Notes: generated by a model from the sequence alone, not told the origin. A stretch of 64,000 nucleotides of DNA from Balaenoptera acutorostrata (GCF_949987535.1 NC_080080.1:66329829-66393828); one strand, 5' to 3'. Counted from the stretch's first letter, positions 36,286 to 47,953 are shown. Translations and numbers: made by a program.

Positions 36286-37594
36286 GATTTTGCTAATATA
36301 TTTGAAGTAAGTCCCAAGTGCACTAAACAACCTGAGCTGACATTTCTTTTCAGTACCAAGAATAAGAGATCAGTCTCTTCTCACAAACGGTGCTATCTGA
36401 GGCATAGTCAACAGCTGATGAAGTAGAATAAATATCCCTCTTGCATGCCAGCCTAGAGCTTGGAATCCCTACCAGTACTATTTGAGTCAGGCAGATTTCT
36501 CAGCCCTTCTCAGGGAGGCATCCTATTGCTCCCAGCCTGCAGACCCCTGGGGGCATAGACACTACACTTTCCAAATATATAAACACCAGAATTGCGTTAA
36601 CAGGTGAGCGAGCATAGGAAATTCTTTACGAAATCACGCTCTGCTGTCTTTTATTGATTCAAGAAATTGGTTCTGTGCACACTGTGTGCCTTGTGATGAA
36701 GCTGATGCCCAGGAATTGTGAACTTCTGCAGAAAAAAATCAATTTTTATTGACAGTTTCAGTGAAGGCAAGGGGAAAAGTCCTTGCCCCAGCAATTCATC
36801 CAAGCAGCGTCACCTGCTGGGATGGTGAGACCGTGATACTGTTGGGGGACACGAGATTCTTCATCCAAAGCTGCCAAGAGACATGGTAAAGCAAAGCCCA
36901 TTCAAGAGGTCTTATCCCCAGCTGTTCCAACCGATGACCTGCTGTAGTGACAACTCACCAAGACTCGGGGCAGACTTCTGTTCAACAGTCCCGTGATGTT
37001 CCAGGCACTGTGCTCAGGGGCCGTGAGAGTTACCAGAAGCAATCAGGTCGGACTTCCTGCTCCCAAAATCCTTATCTTCGACGAAGGAGATCTGAAGCAC
37101 AGAGAGACAAAAGACATTTATTGCACCATGAGCTGGAGAACAGGAGGAACTCTTCACAGAGGAAATTACACTTGAACCAAACCTTGAAAGAAAAGTCAAA
37201 TTTACCAGGGAAAGTCAGGGATGAAGAACATCTCAGGCAGAGGAAAGAGCTTGACCCAGAGCGGGAAGATGTGAGACTACAAGGCAAATCCAGAGAGCCA
37301 AGGCTAATTTATCGTAGCTGGAGCTCAATGAGAGGAAAGGGCAAAGAAAGGAGGTAGAACAATGCTGTTGATTATCCATTAGTGGACTCATGGATGGGAA
37401 AAATAGCTGTGGTCCTTCCTACCTTGAAGCCATGTGTCGTCTTTTCAAATCAAGTAACATTTTACATAATCTAATCTGCCCTCCTGCAACATTTATTGCT
37501 GCTTGTAGGGTTACATCTGCCATTTTGCCACGCAATGTTTGAGCCTTAAGTGGCAATGGAAATGGGCAATCTTGAGCTAATCCATTACTATATC
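36286..37594. other. Intergenic DNA with an old repeat
   Basis: No gene seen. About 37005-37330 resembles an old high-copy mammalian repeat ('ccaggcactgtgctcagggg', then 'aaccttgaaagaaaagtc' and 'aggcagaggaaagagcttg') on the plus strand. I do not know its family. The 136-residue frame at 36947-37357 lies in this relic and is lysine/arginine-rich by base composition, not a recognised protein. Confidence 0.45.
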
Positions 37595-37887
37595 CGTTTT
37601 CTATTGCTGGATGAAAAATTACCCAAAACTTAGCTGTTTAAACAACAAAAATATATTGTCTCACCATTTCTCTAGGTCAGAAGTCCAGAATGGCATGGGT
37701 GGATTCTCTGCCCAGGGTCTCACTGGGATGAAATCACGGTGTCAGCCAGTACTGCTGTTCTCATTTGGGCCTCAGGGTTCTCTCCCAAGTTCATGATTAT
37801 TGGCAGATCTCATCTCCTTGAATCATAGGACTGACATCCCCATTTCTTTGCTGGCTCTCAGACAGGAACACTCTCAGTTTCTAGAGG

Positions 37888-37927
<40 letters not shown>

Positions 37928-38062
37928 CCCTTGCCTGGCCCTCTCTATCTTCAAGCCAGCAACAGTGCTTCAAATCCTTCCCATGCTTTGAATCTCTGAC
38001 TTCTTCTTTTCCACCAACTGAAAACACTCCCAGCTTTTAGAGGGCTCGTGTGATGACGTTAG
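37595..38062 (-). repeat. MaLR-like LTR relic with (CA)n inside
   Basis: Phrases in order: 'ttctattgctggatgaaaaa', 'caaaacttagctgtttaaac', 'aggtcagaagtccagaatgg', 'ctcactgggatgaaatcac', 'ttaggcccatccagataatc'. They are the antisense of a very common MaLR/MLT-type mammalian LTR relic whose sense strand ends with 'taagccactaagt'-like wording. A CA microsatellite (37889-37926) has grown inside it. The exact subfamily is not determined. Confidence 0.5.
37889..37926. repeat. (CA)n microsatellite
   Basis: An uninterrupted CA run of 19 units or so within the LTR-like relic. Confidence 0.97.
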
Positions 38063-38628
38063 GCCCATCCAGATAATCTCCCCATTTTAAGATCTATGGT
38101 GTGTATAACACAACCTAAATATGGGAGTAAAACCCATCCTATTCATAGAGATTATACAGTGTGTGTACAGCAGGCTGGGAAATGTTGGGATTCTTAGCAT
38201 TCTGCTTATCACAATGAGCCGCTACAATGGCTGTGACTCAGCTTAGTATAGACAGAGAAGTCAATGATAATTTAAAAGCACCTCTAAACTACCACCTGCT
38301 CCCTAAACTCTACCCCACAGACCGACCATTCCTAACGCTGAAGTTCTTCTGCCGGTGTTAATCTTCTAGGTTAACCAACAAACAAGGGGACACTGTCTCT
38401 AGAGCCCACGCTGGTCAAGAGGAAAAGGAAGACAATGGCCAGGGCCTCCTTCTCCTCAGTGTCTCTCATATGTGCACAGTCCCAGGCGTTGATCTAATAG
38501 AATCAATCACTGGTAACCACCTAGGATACTCTAGTAGATGCTGTTGTTCTTGACAGCCAACTATCCATTACCCTTTCGCTGGCAAGAACATCATGATTTC
38601 CCTTTAGGGAACCACCCGTCCCCCGCTC
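38063..38628. other. Intergenic DNA, nothing recognised
   Basis: No gene or classifiable repeat. It ends at the left flank duplication (38629-38645) of the rearranged insertion. Confidence 0.5.
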
Positions 38629-38641
38629 TGGGATTGGGTAG

Positions 38642-39029
38642 AAATTCATTCGTTTGGCCAATACTTATTGATTATCTACTTATTGATTATCTACTATTAT
38701 CTACTATTGATTACTATGTGGAACCTTCTTTAGGTTCCTCGAACCCACACTCATTCTCATTCTGGGCCTTGGCGGTGCTATTTCTTCTAGCTGGAAAATT
38801 CTTCACTCAAGTCTTTGCACGGCTGTTTCCCTTTTATCATTTACATCTCAGGTCAAATATCACTTCCTCAGTCATTTTTGACTATGTGAACTAACATGGC
38901 CTTCCGCATACCACCCACACGTGCTCTGTGTCACTGATGTATCTTATTGCCTTTACGATATTAATCACTACTTAAAATTATTCACGTATTTTATTAATGT
39001 ATTTTTTGCATTTTTTCCCATACTAGAAA
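38642..39029. mobile_element. Rearranged insertion templated from 43.5-43.9 kb
   Basis: The first part (38642-38680) is the reverse complement of 43904-43942. A stuttered copy of 'ttattgattatctac' follows (to about 38716), then 'ctatgtgg'. From about 38718 to 39028 the sequence is a direct copy of 43521-43829, with about ten mismatches in some 310 bases by eye (about 97% identity). The block is flanked by a 17/18-base near-repeat (38629-38645 'tgggattgggtagaaat' and 39030-39047 with one extra T). The template is an L2, a family far too old for two independent copies to be this similar, so this is a recent local copying event. Confidence 0.85.
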
Positions 39030-39244
39030 TGGGATTTGGGTAGAAATAATTCCCTGCCTAATAACCAGTGGGGTGTTGGACCCAGACCTGCCTATGAGGG
39101 TACAACCACCCTCTGGCCACAGTGATTAACTCAGGGATGTACCTATAACCCAGGCTGAGCTAAGCAGCGCCAGTGAGTCCTGAACTTTCACTAAGTCTCT
39201 CTGGAAAATGAAGCTGTCTTTCATGGGTGATAGAATGCCTCAAG

Positions 39245-39462
39245 CAGGGTTTCTTAACCTTAACACGATTGACATTTGGGGCCAGATAATTCTTGCTTGG
39301 GTGAAAGGGCTGAGCATTGTAGGATGTTTCACAGTGTCCTTGGCTTTTACCTACTAGGAGCCAGCAGCACTGCCCGCCCCACCCCCAGTTGTGACAATCA
39401 AAAATGTCAACGCACATTGTCAAATATCCCTGGGAGGGAAAATTCACCAACTATTGAGAACT
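39245..39462 (-). repeat. MER20 (hAT-Charlie DNA transposon relic)
   Basis: About 218 bases, matching the usual MER20 length. Both ends are present: 'cagggtttcttaacctta' at the left and 'accaactattgagaac' at the right. Between them come 'ggccagataattcttg', 'cattgtaggatgtttcac' and 'cccagttgtgacaatcaaaaatg'-like segments in the right order for the minus strand. MER20 is a non-autonomous placental-mammal DNA transposon, some copies of which have been co-opted as hormone-responsive regulatory elements. Nothing here shows that this copy was. Confidence 0.85.
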
Positions 39463-42400
39463 TCTGTCCATCGTGTCACCAAGAGGAGAGAGGCTGCTTG
39501 AGAATTAAACCAATATAGAGAATAGAGAGGGGCAAATCCTGACGACAGGAGTTGAGCACTTTTGAACATTTTCTCACTAGATATACCCTAGACTTTCTAG
39601 TGATAAGCAACGATAAATTCCTTTCTTTGCTTACGCCTATTTGACTTAGGTTTTTGTTTTTGTTTTCTAAATCAAGCACTTTGGATAACAAAAAGCCTGA
39701 GGAAAAAAATGCTGAGAAATCAATTTCAGTCAATTCTGGTAATGTAAGCCTAGGTCAAACAGTTAGGAAAGTGAGCTTCTTAAAAGTAAGGGGTATAGAA
39801 TCTAATGATAAACTTCACCAAATTCATAACGCTGTCTTTTTCTTGCCTAGGATGCTTCACATCAAACTTGTCTTCGTAGGCAAGTAAGTATTAATTGCCT
39901 GACTGGTAACGGTCATATAGCCTCTGAAAGGAGAAGTTCCCCCAAAGACGTACTAAAGAGAATATTCAGTTCGGAGTTTTTCAGGTGCAAGTTACAGAAG
40001 CAAACCTCCAATTAGCTGAAAGAAATGTACTTAAGCATAAAATAAATAAAATAAAATAAAATAAAATAAAAAACATAAATAAAATAAAATAAAAAAATAA
40101 AATAATAAAATAAAATAAAACAAAACAAGAAATTGAATACCAGAGGTCAGGGAAGGCTAGAGACGAGCTGGTCCCAGGACAACTGAAGCCATTCTCCTCA
40201 CTTGCCCCCAATCTCTGCTGCTCCCTGCACATCGCTTTCTTTTGCCCTTGATATGAAATAGCTTCTTAAGATGACACAAAACATAGCTGCCCATGGTTTC
40301 CCAGTATTTATCTTCCAGCCACAGAGGCAGGACCTCTCTGCATCTCTATCTCAAGTTTAGACACTTAGCCCAGAGAACAGACTTGGAGGTGATATCTTTT
40401 CCCCGATTAATCCATCAACTGTGGCTTGTGGATGGGCTACCACGAAGGGCCCTGTGTTACCCCTAAGCGGTGGTGTGAGGTCACATAAGGACATGGGAAA
40501 CCCCTGTAGTAATCATATGGACTGCGGGGGCGGGGTGGTGTCCTGGGAAGGAGCGTCCAGCAGTCATTTTGGAGTGAGGGCACTCAAAGGAAGCTTATTT
40601 GAAACTTTTTCCTTGAAGTCCAAGCAATTAACATTAGGTCTGGCTATACTTATATTGTTCCTTCAAGGTTACTTTAGTTCAGTTCAATAGCAACTTGGAA
40701 AGAGCATAACGATCCTGAGATGCACAGCCCAGTGAAACTAAATTGAAAAAAAAAAGAAAAAAGGCTTCGTCGAGCACACAGCAGAACCTCATTAATGGTG
40801 GCCTTGTTAAACACAGCTTATAGATATAACTGATGGGACCCAGCCCAGACGTTGAAAACGGTATCTGTAAGCAGGTCCAGGTATCAGAGCCTCGGGGCTC
40901 TCTGGACAGCTCCATTGTTTGTAGACCTTTAGCTGGAGCTGGAGCTTGGTGCCCTGTTGACGCCAGAATCTGTCTGCCAGGTTCCCGAAGGACTTGCTGG
41001 ATTTCTGGATGCAGTACAAGTCCCCTGTGTGTTAGTGCAGTTGAGAAACTTTTCCATGTTCTTTTTTTTTTTCTTTCTTTTTGTAAACCCAATTACACAA
41101 TGGCTGGGGCTAGAGTGTAACAGGAGAGAGAGGCAGAAGGAAGCTTCTGGCCTAACCGAACTCTCTAGTTTTCCACAGAAAACAATAAATCATCCTGGTA
41201 AACCCACAAGCTGATTCACATCTTCTGAACCTAACAGAGATCACCGGAGGGAAATTTTTTATTTTGATGACTTCTGAGCCATGATTCTGAAAACTCAGCA
41301 GTAATTTGAAGGAAGAAAGAAAGAAAAAAAAATCAGCTCTTCCACCTATTCTTACTACATGCATGGAGGTCGCCACCAGTGGTTAGAAAACTTGTAAATG
41401 ACAGAGCAACAATCACTAAATCTCTTTTCTGCAACAACATAGGAGCTTGATGAGGATTTTAGGCTAAAGCAGAGCCAAAAGAAATTTTAACAATCCAGGC
41501 CGACCCTCGGAGCCAAAGGGAGAAAGATATGTTATTCTTCCCTCCCTACTTGTGGAGATAAATGGTATATAGATAAGGGGGGGGGCAGACAATATTTCTG
41601 CACCTCAGCTCCCAGATCTGTTTTTACTTCTCTGCAAAATGTTTCTGAGGTAAATTAAAGTTAGAGGAAAGGCACAGATCTAATCTGTCGGCTTGGTTTT
41701 GAAAATCTTAGGCCTATTCGTCTAAACAGTGCTTTTCAAACATTTCTTTTTTCCTCCAGCGGTTCCACATGTAACCTCATTCAGAATTCTGAAATCTAAA
41801 ACAGAAAACTGGGAGCTGTTGGCAGACATGAGGCGGGAGGCCCAGAGTGCCTCATGCTTGGCTTCCCCTCTCCCTCAGGATTCCACAGAAAACCACTCAC
41901 CTAAGGCACTCTTAAATTGAGTATCTGGACAAAAGTCACACCATGGTCACTCCCAGACGCTTGAAGGAAAGATCTGGGCCAGATTCTCCAGATGGTGCTG
42001 CAGGTCGAGCCTGCCCTGGTGTCTTTGGTATCAAGTTGGTCGTGCCACCTTCATGAAGGTGAGATTCCCAAATGGGAGACATGGAAACGGGGAGTGGACC
42101 ACCTATAAAAGCAGGCTGGCCAATTTCCCTTGTCATGAAATTAGGCTAAATTTGCAACGAAGCAGTTATTGGAAGTCCTTCCCACCCCTAGAAAAGTACA
42201 AAAAGACACTGATCTACCACACCGATCACCACCCCTGTACTCACTCTCTGGGAAAATCCAATCTTTGTCCCAAAGACTGAAGACCAAGGGTGGAGGGATT
42301 GAGAGCACCCCCCGTCATGGTGGCCGTGGCAAGTTGAGACCCAGGTTACTCAGCTTTCAGTCTAGGACCTCCCTGAGGTCCCAGCTGTCAGGCAGCAGTG

Positions 42401-42516
42401 AATTCAGATTGAGATGATGGGACTACAAACTAAGGGGATTTGTAGGATTTGTGGATCAGCTTGCTGCCTGATGGCTTGCTACCTCTGAGCTCTAAGAACT
42501 TAAATCTGATCAATAT
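39463..42516. other. Intergenic DNA with simple repeats
   Basis: No gene recognised. It holds a (TAAAA)n array at 40038-40130, a T run at 41060-41071 and a G run at 41577-41585. The unclassified remainder has only chance frames. The 137-residue minus frame at 40679-41092 overlaps two plus-strand frames and resembles nothing known to me. Confidence 0.5.
40038..40130. repeat. (TAAAA)n-type microsatellite
   Basis: A 90-base tract of TAAAA/TAAA units with occasional insertions. It has no SINE or LINE body on its 5' side that I can recognise, so it is either a tail of a lost element or an independent expansion. Confidence 0.95.
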
Positions 42517-42526
42517 AAAATCTCAT

Positions 42527-42848
42527 GGGGCTTCCCTGGTGGCGCAGTGGTTGAGAATCTGCCTGCCAATGCAGGGCACGCGGGTTCGAGCCCTGGTCTG
42601 GGAAGATCCCACATGCCGCGGAGCAACTCTGCCCGTGAGCCACAATTACTGAACCTGCGCGTCTGGAGCCTGTGCTCCGCAACAAGAGAGGCCGCGATAG
42701 TGAGAGGCCCGCGCACCGCGATGAAGAGTGGCCCCCGCTTGCCACAACTAAAGAAAGCCCTCGCACAGAAACGAAAAGCCATACATACATACATACATAC
42801 ATACATAAAAAGAATGTAAGCAGACAAGAATAGCATTAAAAAAAAAAA
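42527..42848 (+). mobile_element. CHR-type tRNA-derived SINE (young)
   Basis: Plus-strand CHR SINE beginning GGGGCTTCCCTGGTGGCG, with an intact A box (42540-42550, TGGCGCAGTGG) and an intact B box (42583-42593, GGTTCGAGCCC). Together these are the RNA polymerase III promoter inherited from a tRNA. The body keeps many CpGs. The tail has a (CATA)n run (about 42782-42806) and a second A-rich end. Target-site duplication 'aaaatctcat' lies at 42517-42526 and 42849-42858. SINEs of this type are found in whales, hippos and ruminants; the long CpG-rich form is typical of cetaceans. Confidence 0.97.
42782..42808. repeat. (CATA)n microsatellite in SINE tail
   Basis: About six ATAC/CATA units within the 3' tail of the SINE, probably grown from its A-rich tail. 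Confidence 0.95.
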
Positions 42849-43089
42849 AAAATCTCATAAGAATTTCCTCCTTTTTTTTTCAGAACATAGATTCAGTTGG
42901 CTAAGTTTTAAATTCCAATCCAATTGCATTTTAAATTCAATTCAAAATTTAAATTTAAATTCAAATTAGTATATCATTTGCGAACCACATTTATTTTCCC
43001 CCGATGACATCCTTGGGAGGTAGACAGCTGATAGCTGCTACGTATTTACTCATATATAACATACCTAAGGCAGAATTCTTTGTTCTTCT

Positions 43090-43940
43090 ACCCATGCACT
43101 CTCCCTCCCTGCCTCATCCCAACATTCCCCTAGTTACTTATGTTAAATCTTAAAAATCATCCTTAATTCCTCTCTGTCCTTTATATCTACATTTAGTGAA
43201 TTAGCAAATCTTGTCAATACTACCTCAAATATATGTTCTTAATCTGACCACTTCTTGGCGTCACAAAACTCTAGTCTGAGCCAACATCATCTTTGGTATC
43301 ATCTTATTGGTTTCCTTGCTGCCTACCCTCCATTCTTCAGTTAGCAGTCAGAGTGATATGCTCAAAGCTTAAACCAGATGATATCATTACCCTCCATAAA
43401 ATCCCCAAATGGCCCTTTATACCAAGAAAATTTCCAAACCATTCACCATGCTCTGAAGTTCCTAGTAATCTAGCTAAACATTGCCTACAACTTTTACCTT
43501 CCACCCCCAAACCCCACATGAGTGGGGCCTTGTTTAGGTTCCTCGAACCCACACTCATTCCCATTCTGGGCCTTGGCAGTGCTATTTCTTCTAGCTGGAA
43601 AATTCTTCACTCAGGTCTTTGCAGGGCTGTTTCCCTTTTATCATTTACATCTCAGGTCAAATATCACTTCCTCAGTCATTTTTGACTATGTGAGCTAACA
43701 TGGCCTTCCGCATACCACCCACACATGCTCTGTGTCATTGATGTATCTTATTGCCTTTACGATATTAATCACTACTTAAAATTATTCACGTATTTTATTA
43801 ATGTATTTTTTGCATTTTTTCCCATACTAGAATAAAATTTATGAAGTCAGGGATTTTTGTCTTATTATTCTACTTGCAGTGTCTAGGACTGTGTCTACCA
43901 CATAGTAGATAATCAATAAGTATTGGCCAAATGAATGAAT
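43090..43940 (+). repeat. L2 LINE 3' half (template of 38.6-kb insertion)
   Basis: Continuous plus-strand L2: 'cttaattcctctctgtcc', 'gcagtcagagtgatatgctc', 'ttaggttcctcgaaccc', 'ctggaaaattcttcactcag', 'tctcaggtcaaatatcactt' and the terminal 'cacatagtagataatcaata' followed by 'tggccaaatgaatgaat'. The segments 43521-43829 and 43904-43942 are the two pieces found, one direct and one inverted, at 38642-39029. Because the L2 is uninterrupted here, this is the ancestral copy. Confidence 0.92.
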
Positions 43941-44027
43941 TTTTTTCTCCCCTAACTGTGAATCAGGTGCTGTGCTAAGCCCTTTGCATATATTCTTATA
44001 GCAATAGTTAATCAGGGTGGCAGTAGA

Positions 44028-44240
44028 ACACAATGGTAGAGTGTGGACTTGAGCACTAGAGTTCTGGGATCGAATCTTAACTCATCACTTACTAGCTGTG
44101 AAACCTTGGGTAGCTGGATCTCGTTTTTTTTAATCTGAAAAAAGTAAAAATAAAAATAATACCTACCCCACAGATACTCACGACAAACTTAGAACAATAT
44201 CTTACCCATAATAAGCATTTAGTAAATACTAGTTATTCTT
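44028..44240 (+). repeat. MIR SINE, plus strand
   Basis: Segments in order: 'aatggtagagtgtggacttgag', 'gggatcgaatcttaactc', 'cacttactagctgtgaaacc', 'aataatacctaccccacag', and the tail 'ataagcatttagtaaatac'. The tRNA-like head, core and L2-like 3' end are all present. A second, inverted MIR follows directly. Confidence 0.85.
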
Positions 44241-44242
44241 AC

Positions 44243-44400
44243 CACATTGTTTCACTTTATCCTCACGACAACCCAATAATACTTATTTACATACTACATC
44301 TTAGGAAAAATCCTCAGCCAGATAAAATAATTTCAGCCCTAGTCCATGGAGCTAGTATGGGGTAGCACAGAGATTAAACCTCTGATAAGACAATACTTTC
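44243..44400 (-). repeat. MIR SINE fragment, minus strand
   Basis: A worn MIR in the opposite orientation: 'actttatcctcacgacaacc' followed by 'ccctagtccatggagc' and 'gagattaaacctctgata'. It abuts the plus-strand MIR, giving a tail-to-tail inverted pair. Confidence 0.55.
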
Positions 44401-44467
44401 AATACTCTATCATGCTGCTTCATACTGTGGGCTATTTCCAGGGTTCTCCAGATTTCCAGGTAATTCA

Positions 44468-44520
44468 TTATACAATCATGTGTAAAGCAACAACAATGTG
44501 CTTTATACATGATTGTATAA
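44468..44520. other. 53-bp inverted repeat, 22-bp arms
   Basis: The left arm 44468-44489 (TTATACAATCATGTGTAAAGCA) pairs with the right arm 44499-44520 at 21 of 22 positions, leaving a 9-base loop. The single mismatch is G in the left arm opposite T in the right. A transcript from either strand would fold into a regular hairpin. The stem is shorter than a typical microRNA precursor stem, and no flanking stem extends it. Confidence 0.85.
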
Positions 44521-44570
44521 TCATGGACAGTATGGTAGCCTTGTAGATACAAATATGGATATTTCAGCAT

Positions 44571-45595
44571 TCCTGCCTTTACTATTACACTTTAGAGGGG
44601 ATAACCAACTCTTGTCCTGGCTAACTTTCTAACGAAGATGGAAAATGCCTCTTATAGTTGCCCACAGTGAGAAGGTAGGAGTGAGTGCTTACTGTCTTTG
44701 GGCAAGAGAACAGTTTCCTCCTGTCTTCCTGATACATGCACATGTTTCTTACATGCCACCATCATCTCGTAGATTTCCCTCAGTCCCTTCATTCAAACAA
44801 GTCTTTGGTTGAAGCCCCACCCTTAGCCTCCTCCACACTGTTCCCCTAGACAGGGACAGGCAGTCACACTTGCTCCAGCTGGTCACCCAGGCTGCTCATG
44901 TGGAATAATAACTCTCACTGGAGTAGGATGGTGGTTCTAGAATTGACCAAAGGCTGCATTGGGATGAAAAGATGGAAGCCCGAGGAGAAGTGACAATGCT
45001 AAGAGGGACTCTGGGAACTTGAGGAGAGAAAAACTGAACCATATGTTTCCAATAGAGAACTTCTTTCTATGTCACCTTTTCCTTGGAAAAGTTTAATGAA
45101 GCCACGTAAGTATTATGGATTGAAGTCTATCTGCAAAAAGAAATTTGGAGCTATTACACATCCATGGCACAAGGTGACAAAAACCATAATTCTCTACAAA
45201 GATTCTTGTATGAAAATAAAATGGATGGATGAAAGGGTGAATGGATATATGAATAGACTGACAGATGGATAGATGGATAGACAGATCGATAGGTAATAGA
45301 TTTATGTCTTCCTCATTTTTAAAATATTTTGTCACCTTTTTAATCTATTATATATTACCGTAATATGATACGCTTATATATCTCAACTGTCTCCACATTG
45401 CGACAAATGTTGAAAATAGGCGATTAATCTTTGAATTCAGTCGTACCTTTGTTTCTAATCTTAGTGATACTTTTACAATAATCTCTTCCTTCAGGTATAT
45501 TTCAACATAATTTAGTAGAAGAAACTTGAATATTAAAAGAGAAGTAGCTTTATTTTGGCATAATAGGAAGTCAAACAGCATTTTAAAACTTTCCT
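44571..45595. other. Intergenic DNA with (GATG/GATA) tract
   Basis: No gene seen. A degenerate GATG/GATA/GACA tract at 45221-45298 is the only repeat recognised. Confidence 0.5.
45221..45298. repeat. Degenerate (GATG/GATA)n microsatellite
   Basis: Units 'gatggatagatggatagaca' alternate with point-mutated copies, so the array is old and no longer pure. Confidence 0.85.
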
Positions 45596-45604
45596 GCTAA
45601 TCAT

Positions 45605-45680
45605 ATGAAATGACACATAAAGTGCCTGGCAGAGGGTTACGCACATGGCAGGTGTCCAATAAGTTCAGCATCATTCCTTT
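45605..45680 (+). repeat. MIR 3'-end fragment
   Basis: A short MIR or L2-like tail: 'aagtgcctggcagagggtta', then 'ggcaggtgtccaataagttc'. Confidence 0.6.
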
Positions 45681-45809
45681 CAACCCTTACAAATAAGCCA
45701 TCACTACGTTGTAGATGTCAATGAGAATTAAACAGTAATTAGCAACTAAATACAAAAACTTCCTTACCATTCCTCATGATGATTTAAACATCCAGATGTG
45801 CTTTTTCCC

Positions 45810-46050
45810 CATTGTTATGGATTCTCTGAAGTCAGATTTTCTGAGGACCAAATTACGGTTCCACCATTTTCCAGCTGTGAGACCTCCCCCACTTCCCGTC
45901 AAGTCACTTATCATCTCCAGGGCTCAGTTTCTTTGTCTGCAAAGTGGGGACAATAAGAGAGTTTTTATGATAATTAAAGAAGACAGTAAGACATTTAAGG
46001 GCTTAGAGCAGTGTCCTGCATGTGGTAGATACTCTCTGAATACAGTGGTC
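45810..46050 (+). repeat. MIR SINE, plus strand
   Basis: MIR with the core 'cattttccagctgtgagac', the 'ggctcagtttctttgtctgc' segment and 'aaagtggggacaataag'. It ends in 'ggcttagagcagtgtcctgc' and 'ggtagatactctctgaata'. All segments are in order. Confidence 0.85.
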
Positions 46051-46054
46051 TGGT

Positions 46055-47953
46055 CTTTTGGGTTGTAAGCTGGAGGAAAATTGGCTTCTTCATCAGAAAA
46101 ACACGTAGACATTTGAAACGTACCAACCACAGTGCATAGAATCCACACATATGTACCACTCATAGGTACCACTGCAACAGAAATAAGGCAATGATTTGAG
46201 CTTCGTATAATTCTTTTACAGACTTCATGGGATTAATTAGCTTTATGTCTCTAAAATCAGCAGTTAGCATTTTAGGAATATGTGAAAATATGCCTAATGC
46301 AGGTATAAAACAGCATTTCCCACCTTCTTTACGATGGTTTATGGTTGTGGAATTGAATTTCAGCCAAATAATATCAATCAAAAAGTAATTTAGGAGCAGC
46401 CCAAAATATGTAACATGGAAATATTATATGCAACTCGAAAGTAAATTATGTTTTTCACAAGAGTGAGGGAGAACTCCAGAGTCTGGATTTTTGAAATTAG
46501 AAAGAGCTGTTTGAGGCTATTTGAATGATACTAAGTAAAACAGAGTACAGTTCATCTCTTCTTGGAATTACCACAAAAATATACTCGATTATTTTATGAT
46601 AGCAATAAAGCAAAGATAAAGCAAAGAAAATGCAAGCAAGAAAGTGATCTGTAAGAAAAAGAAATAAAATGCATCACTTGTACACTTGCAACATACACAT
46701 CTTGAGGTTCACATTTGCAATTCTAATAAGCATGAGACCTCATTGGTTTTCTAAGCATGAATATGCCCCAGCACAGGGTGATGTCTCTTGAAGAGTGTAG
46801 AAGAGGCATTCTGTGTACTTGCTGTCCTGTGGTTAGCATGTCCCATGGAATACTTTCAGCATGGAGTCTCAACTTTTAGATCACAGTTTGAGACACATGA
46901 AGAGTATGCAACTCAGAGCTCATCATTATGAAGGGTAAATAAGACAAGGAACCATTTTATTTTTGTTTGAATTCCTAGTTTTTCATATTAGCAAGTTCTA
47001 ACAGCACCAGCAAAAAAAGAGACCAGGAGAGAATTTGTTCAAAATAGCACAGAGAAGGAGGGAAAAAAAATCCTGGAAACAACAACAACAAAAGGCCCCT
47101 TTCTTTTGGCATTGTTACCTCGGATCCCCATTTCTGTATATTTTAACTTTTATTCTGTTTATCAGTTTCTATCTAAAAAATAATGTCTAAGCCAAATTTT
47201 CATCCTATGTAACTCTATGAGGATTCTCTTTTGCTTTCTTGGAGTCTAATTCTCCCATGGCGTTGCATGAGATGTAAATCTGACCCTAAGGGAATATTAT
47301 TTCTGTGAGAGGAGAAACTGCCTTTCATGGCAGCATGGTATCATTTAAGTGTTTTTTTAAATGTAATCTTTAAGGGAGATATAAAATTTATAAGTGGTAA
47401 TGATATCATTTTAATCATTTCAAGCTAATAGACCGACACAAAATGAGGGTGTTTTCTTCTTAAGTGTGTTTAATCAAATGCAGAGTTTGGGAGTCTCCAA
47501 TTTAGAGATACTTCTTCAAATAAGCACTCTTCCTGCTGAGTCACTGTGGTTTTCCTGGAATGGGTTTCTGAAGGTTGGAATTTACATGGTGTAGCATTTT
47601 TTCTGTCTTAAAGAGCCTTTTCGACCCCCTACTCCAACCCATTCTCTGGTTCACTTGCTCTCCTAAGTCACGAGCCTGAGGACATCTTTCCATGAACAAC
47701 CTGCAGGATTATGTCGCTTCATGTCTTCCTGGTTGACCAGACAGAACTCTTCCTGAAGACAGCAGTGAGCTCTAAGGCAGTCCAGGCTAGGGAGATCCAG
47801 TCCATTCTCAGTAACCAAGATATTCATCTCAGTGCCCATGTACAATTTGTACTATTGATTTTTTTCCCTTACAAGTCTAAAGGTTTAGTGTCAACCAGTT
47901 CTACTACTCTAATACTGGCAAGCCTTTTCAGTGCCCTGCCAAATCGTAAAGTT
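46055..47953. other. Intergenic DNA, nothing recognised
   Basis: No gene, RNA or classifiable repeat that I can support. Only short chance reading frames occur. Confidence 0.5.

Noticed and set aside
36947..37357. 136-residue basic frame
   Set aside because: It lies in an old repeat-like segment. Two other frames overlap it, and the basic composition comes from purine-rich DNA.
38538..38894. 118-residue frame as a possible gene
   Set aside because: It spans unique DNA and the L2-templated insertion; the same L2 gives a different frame at 43293-43685.
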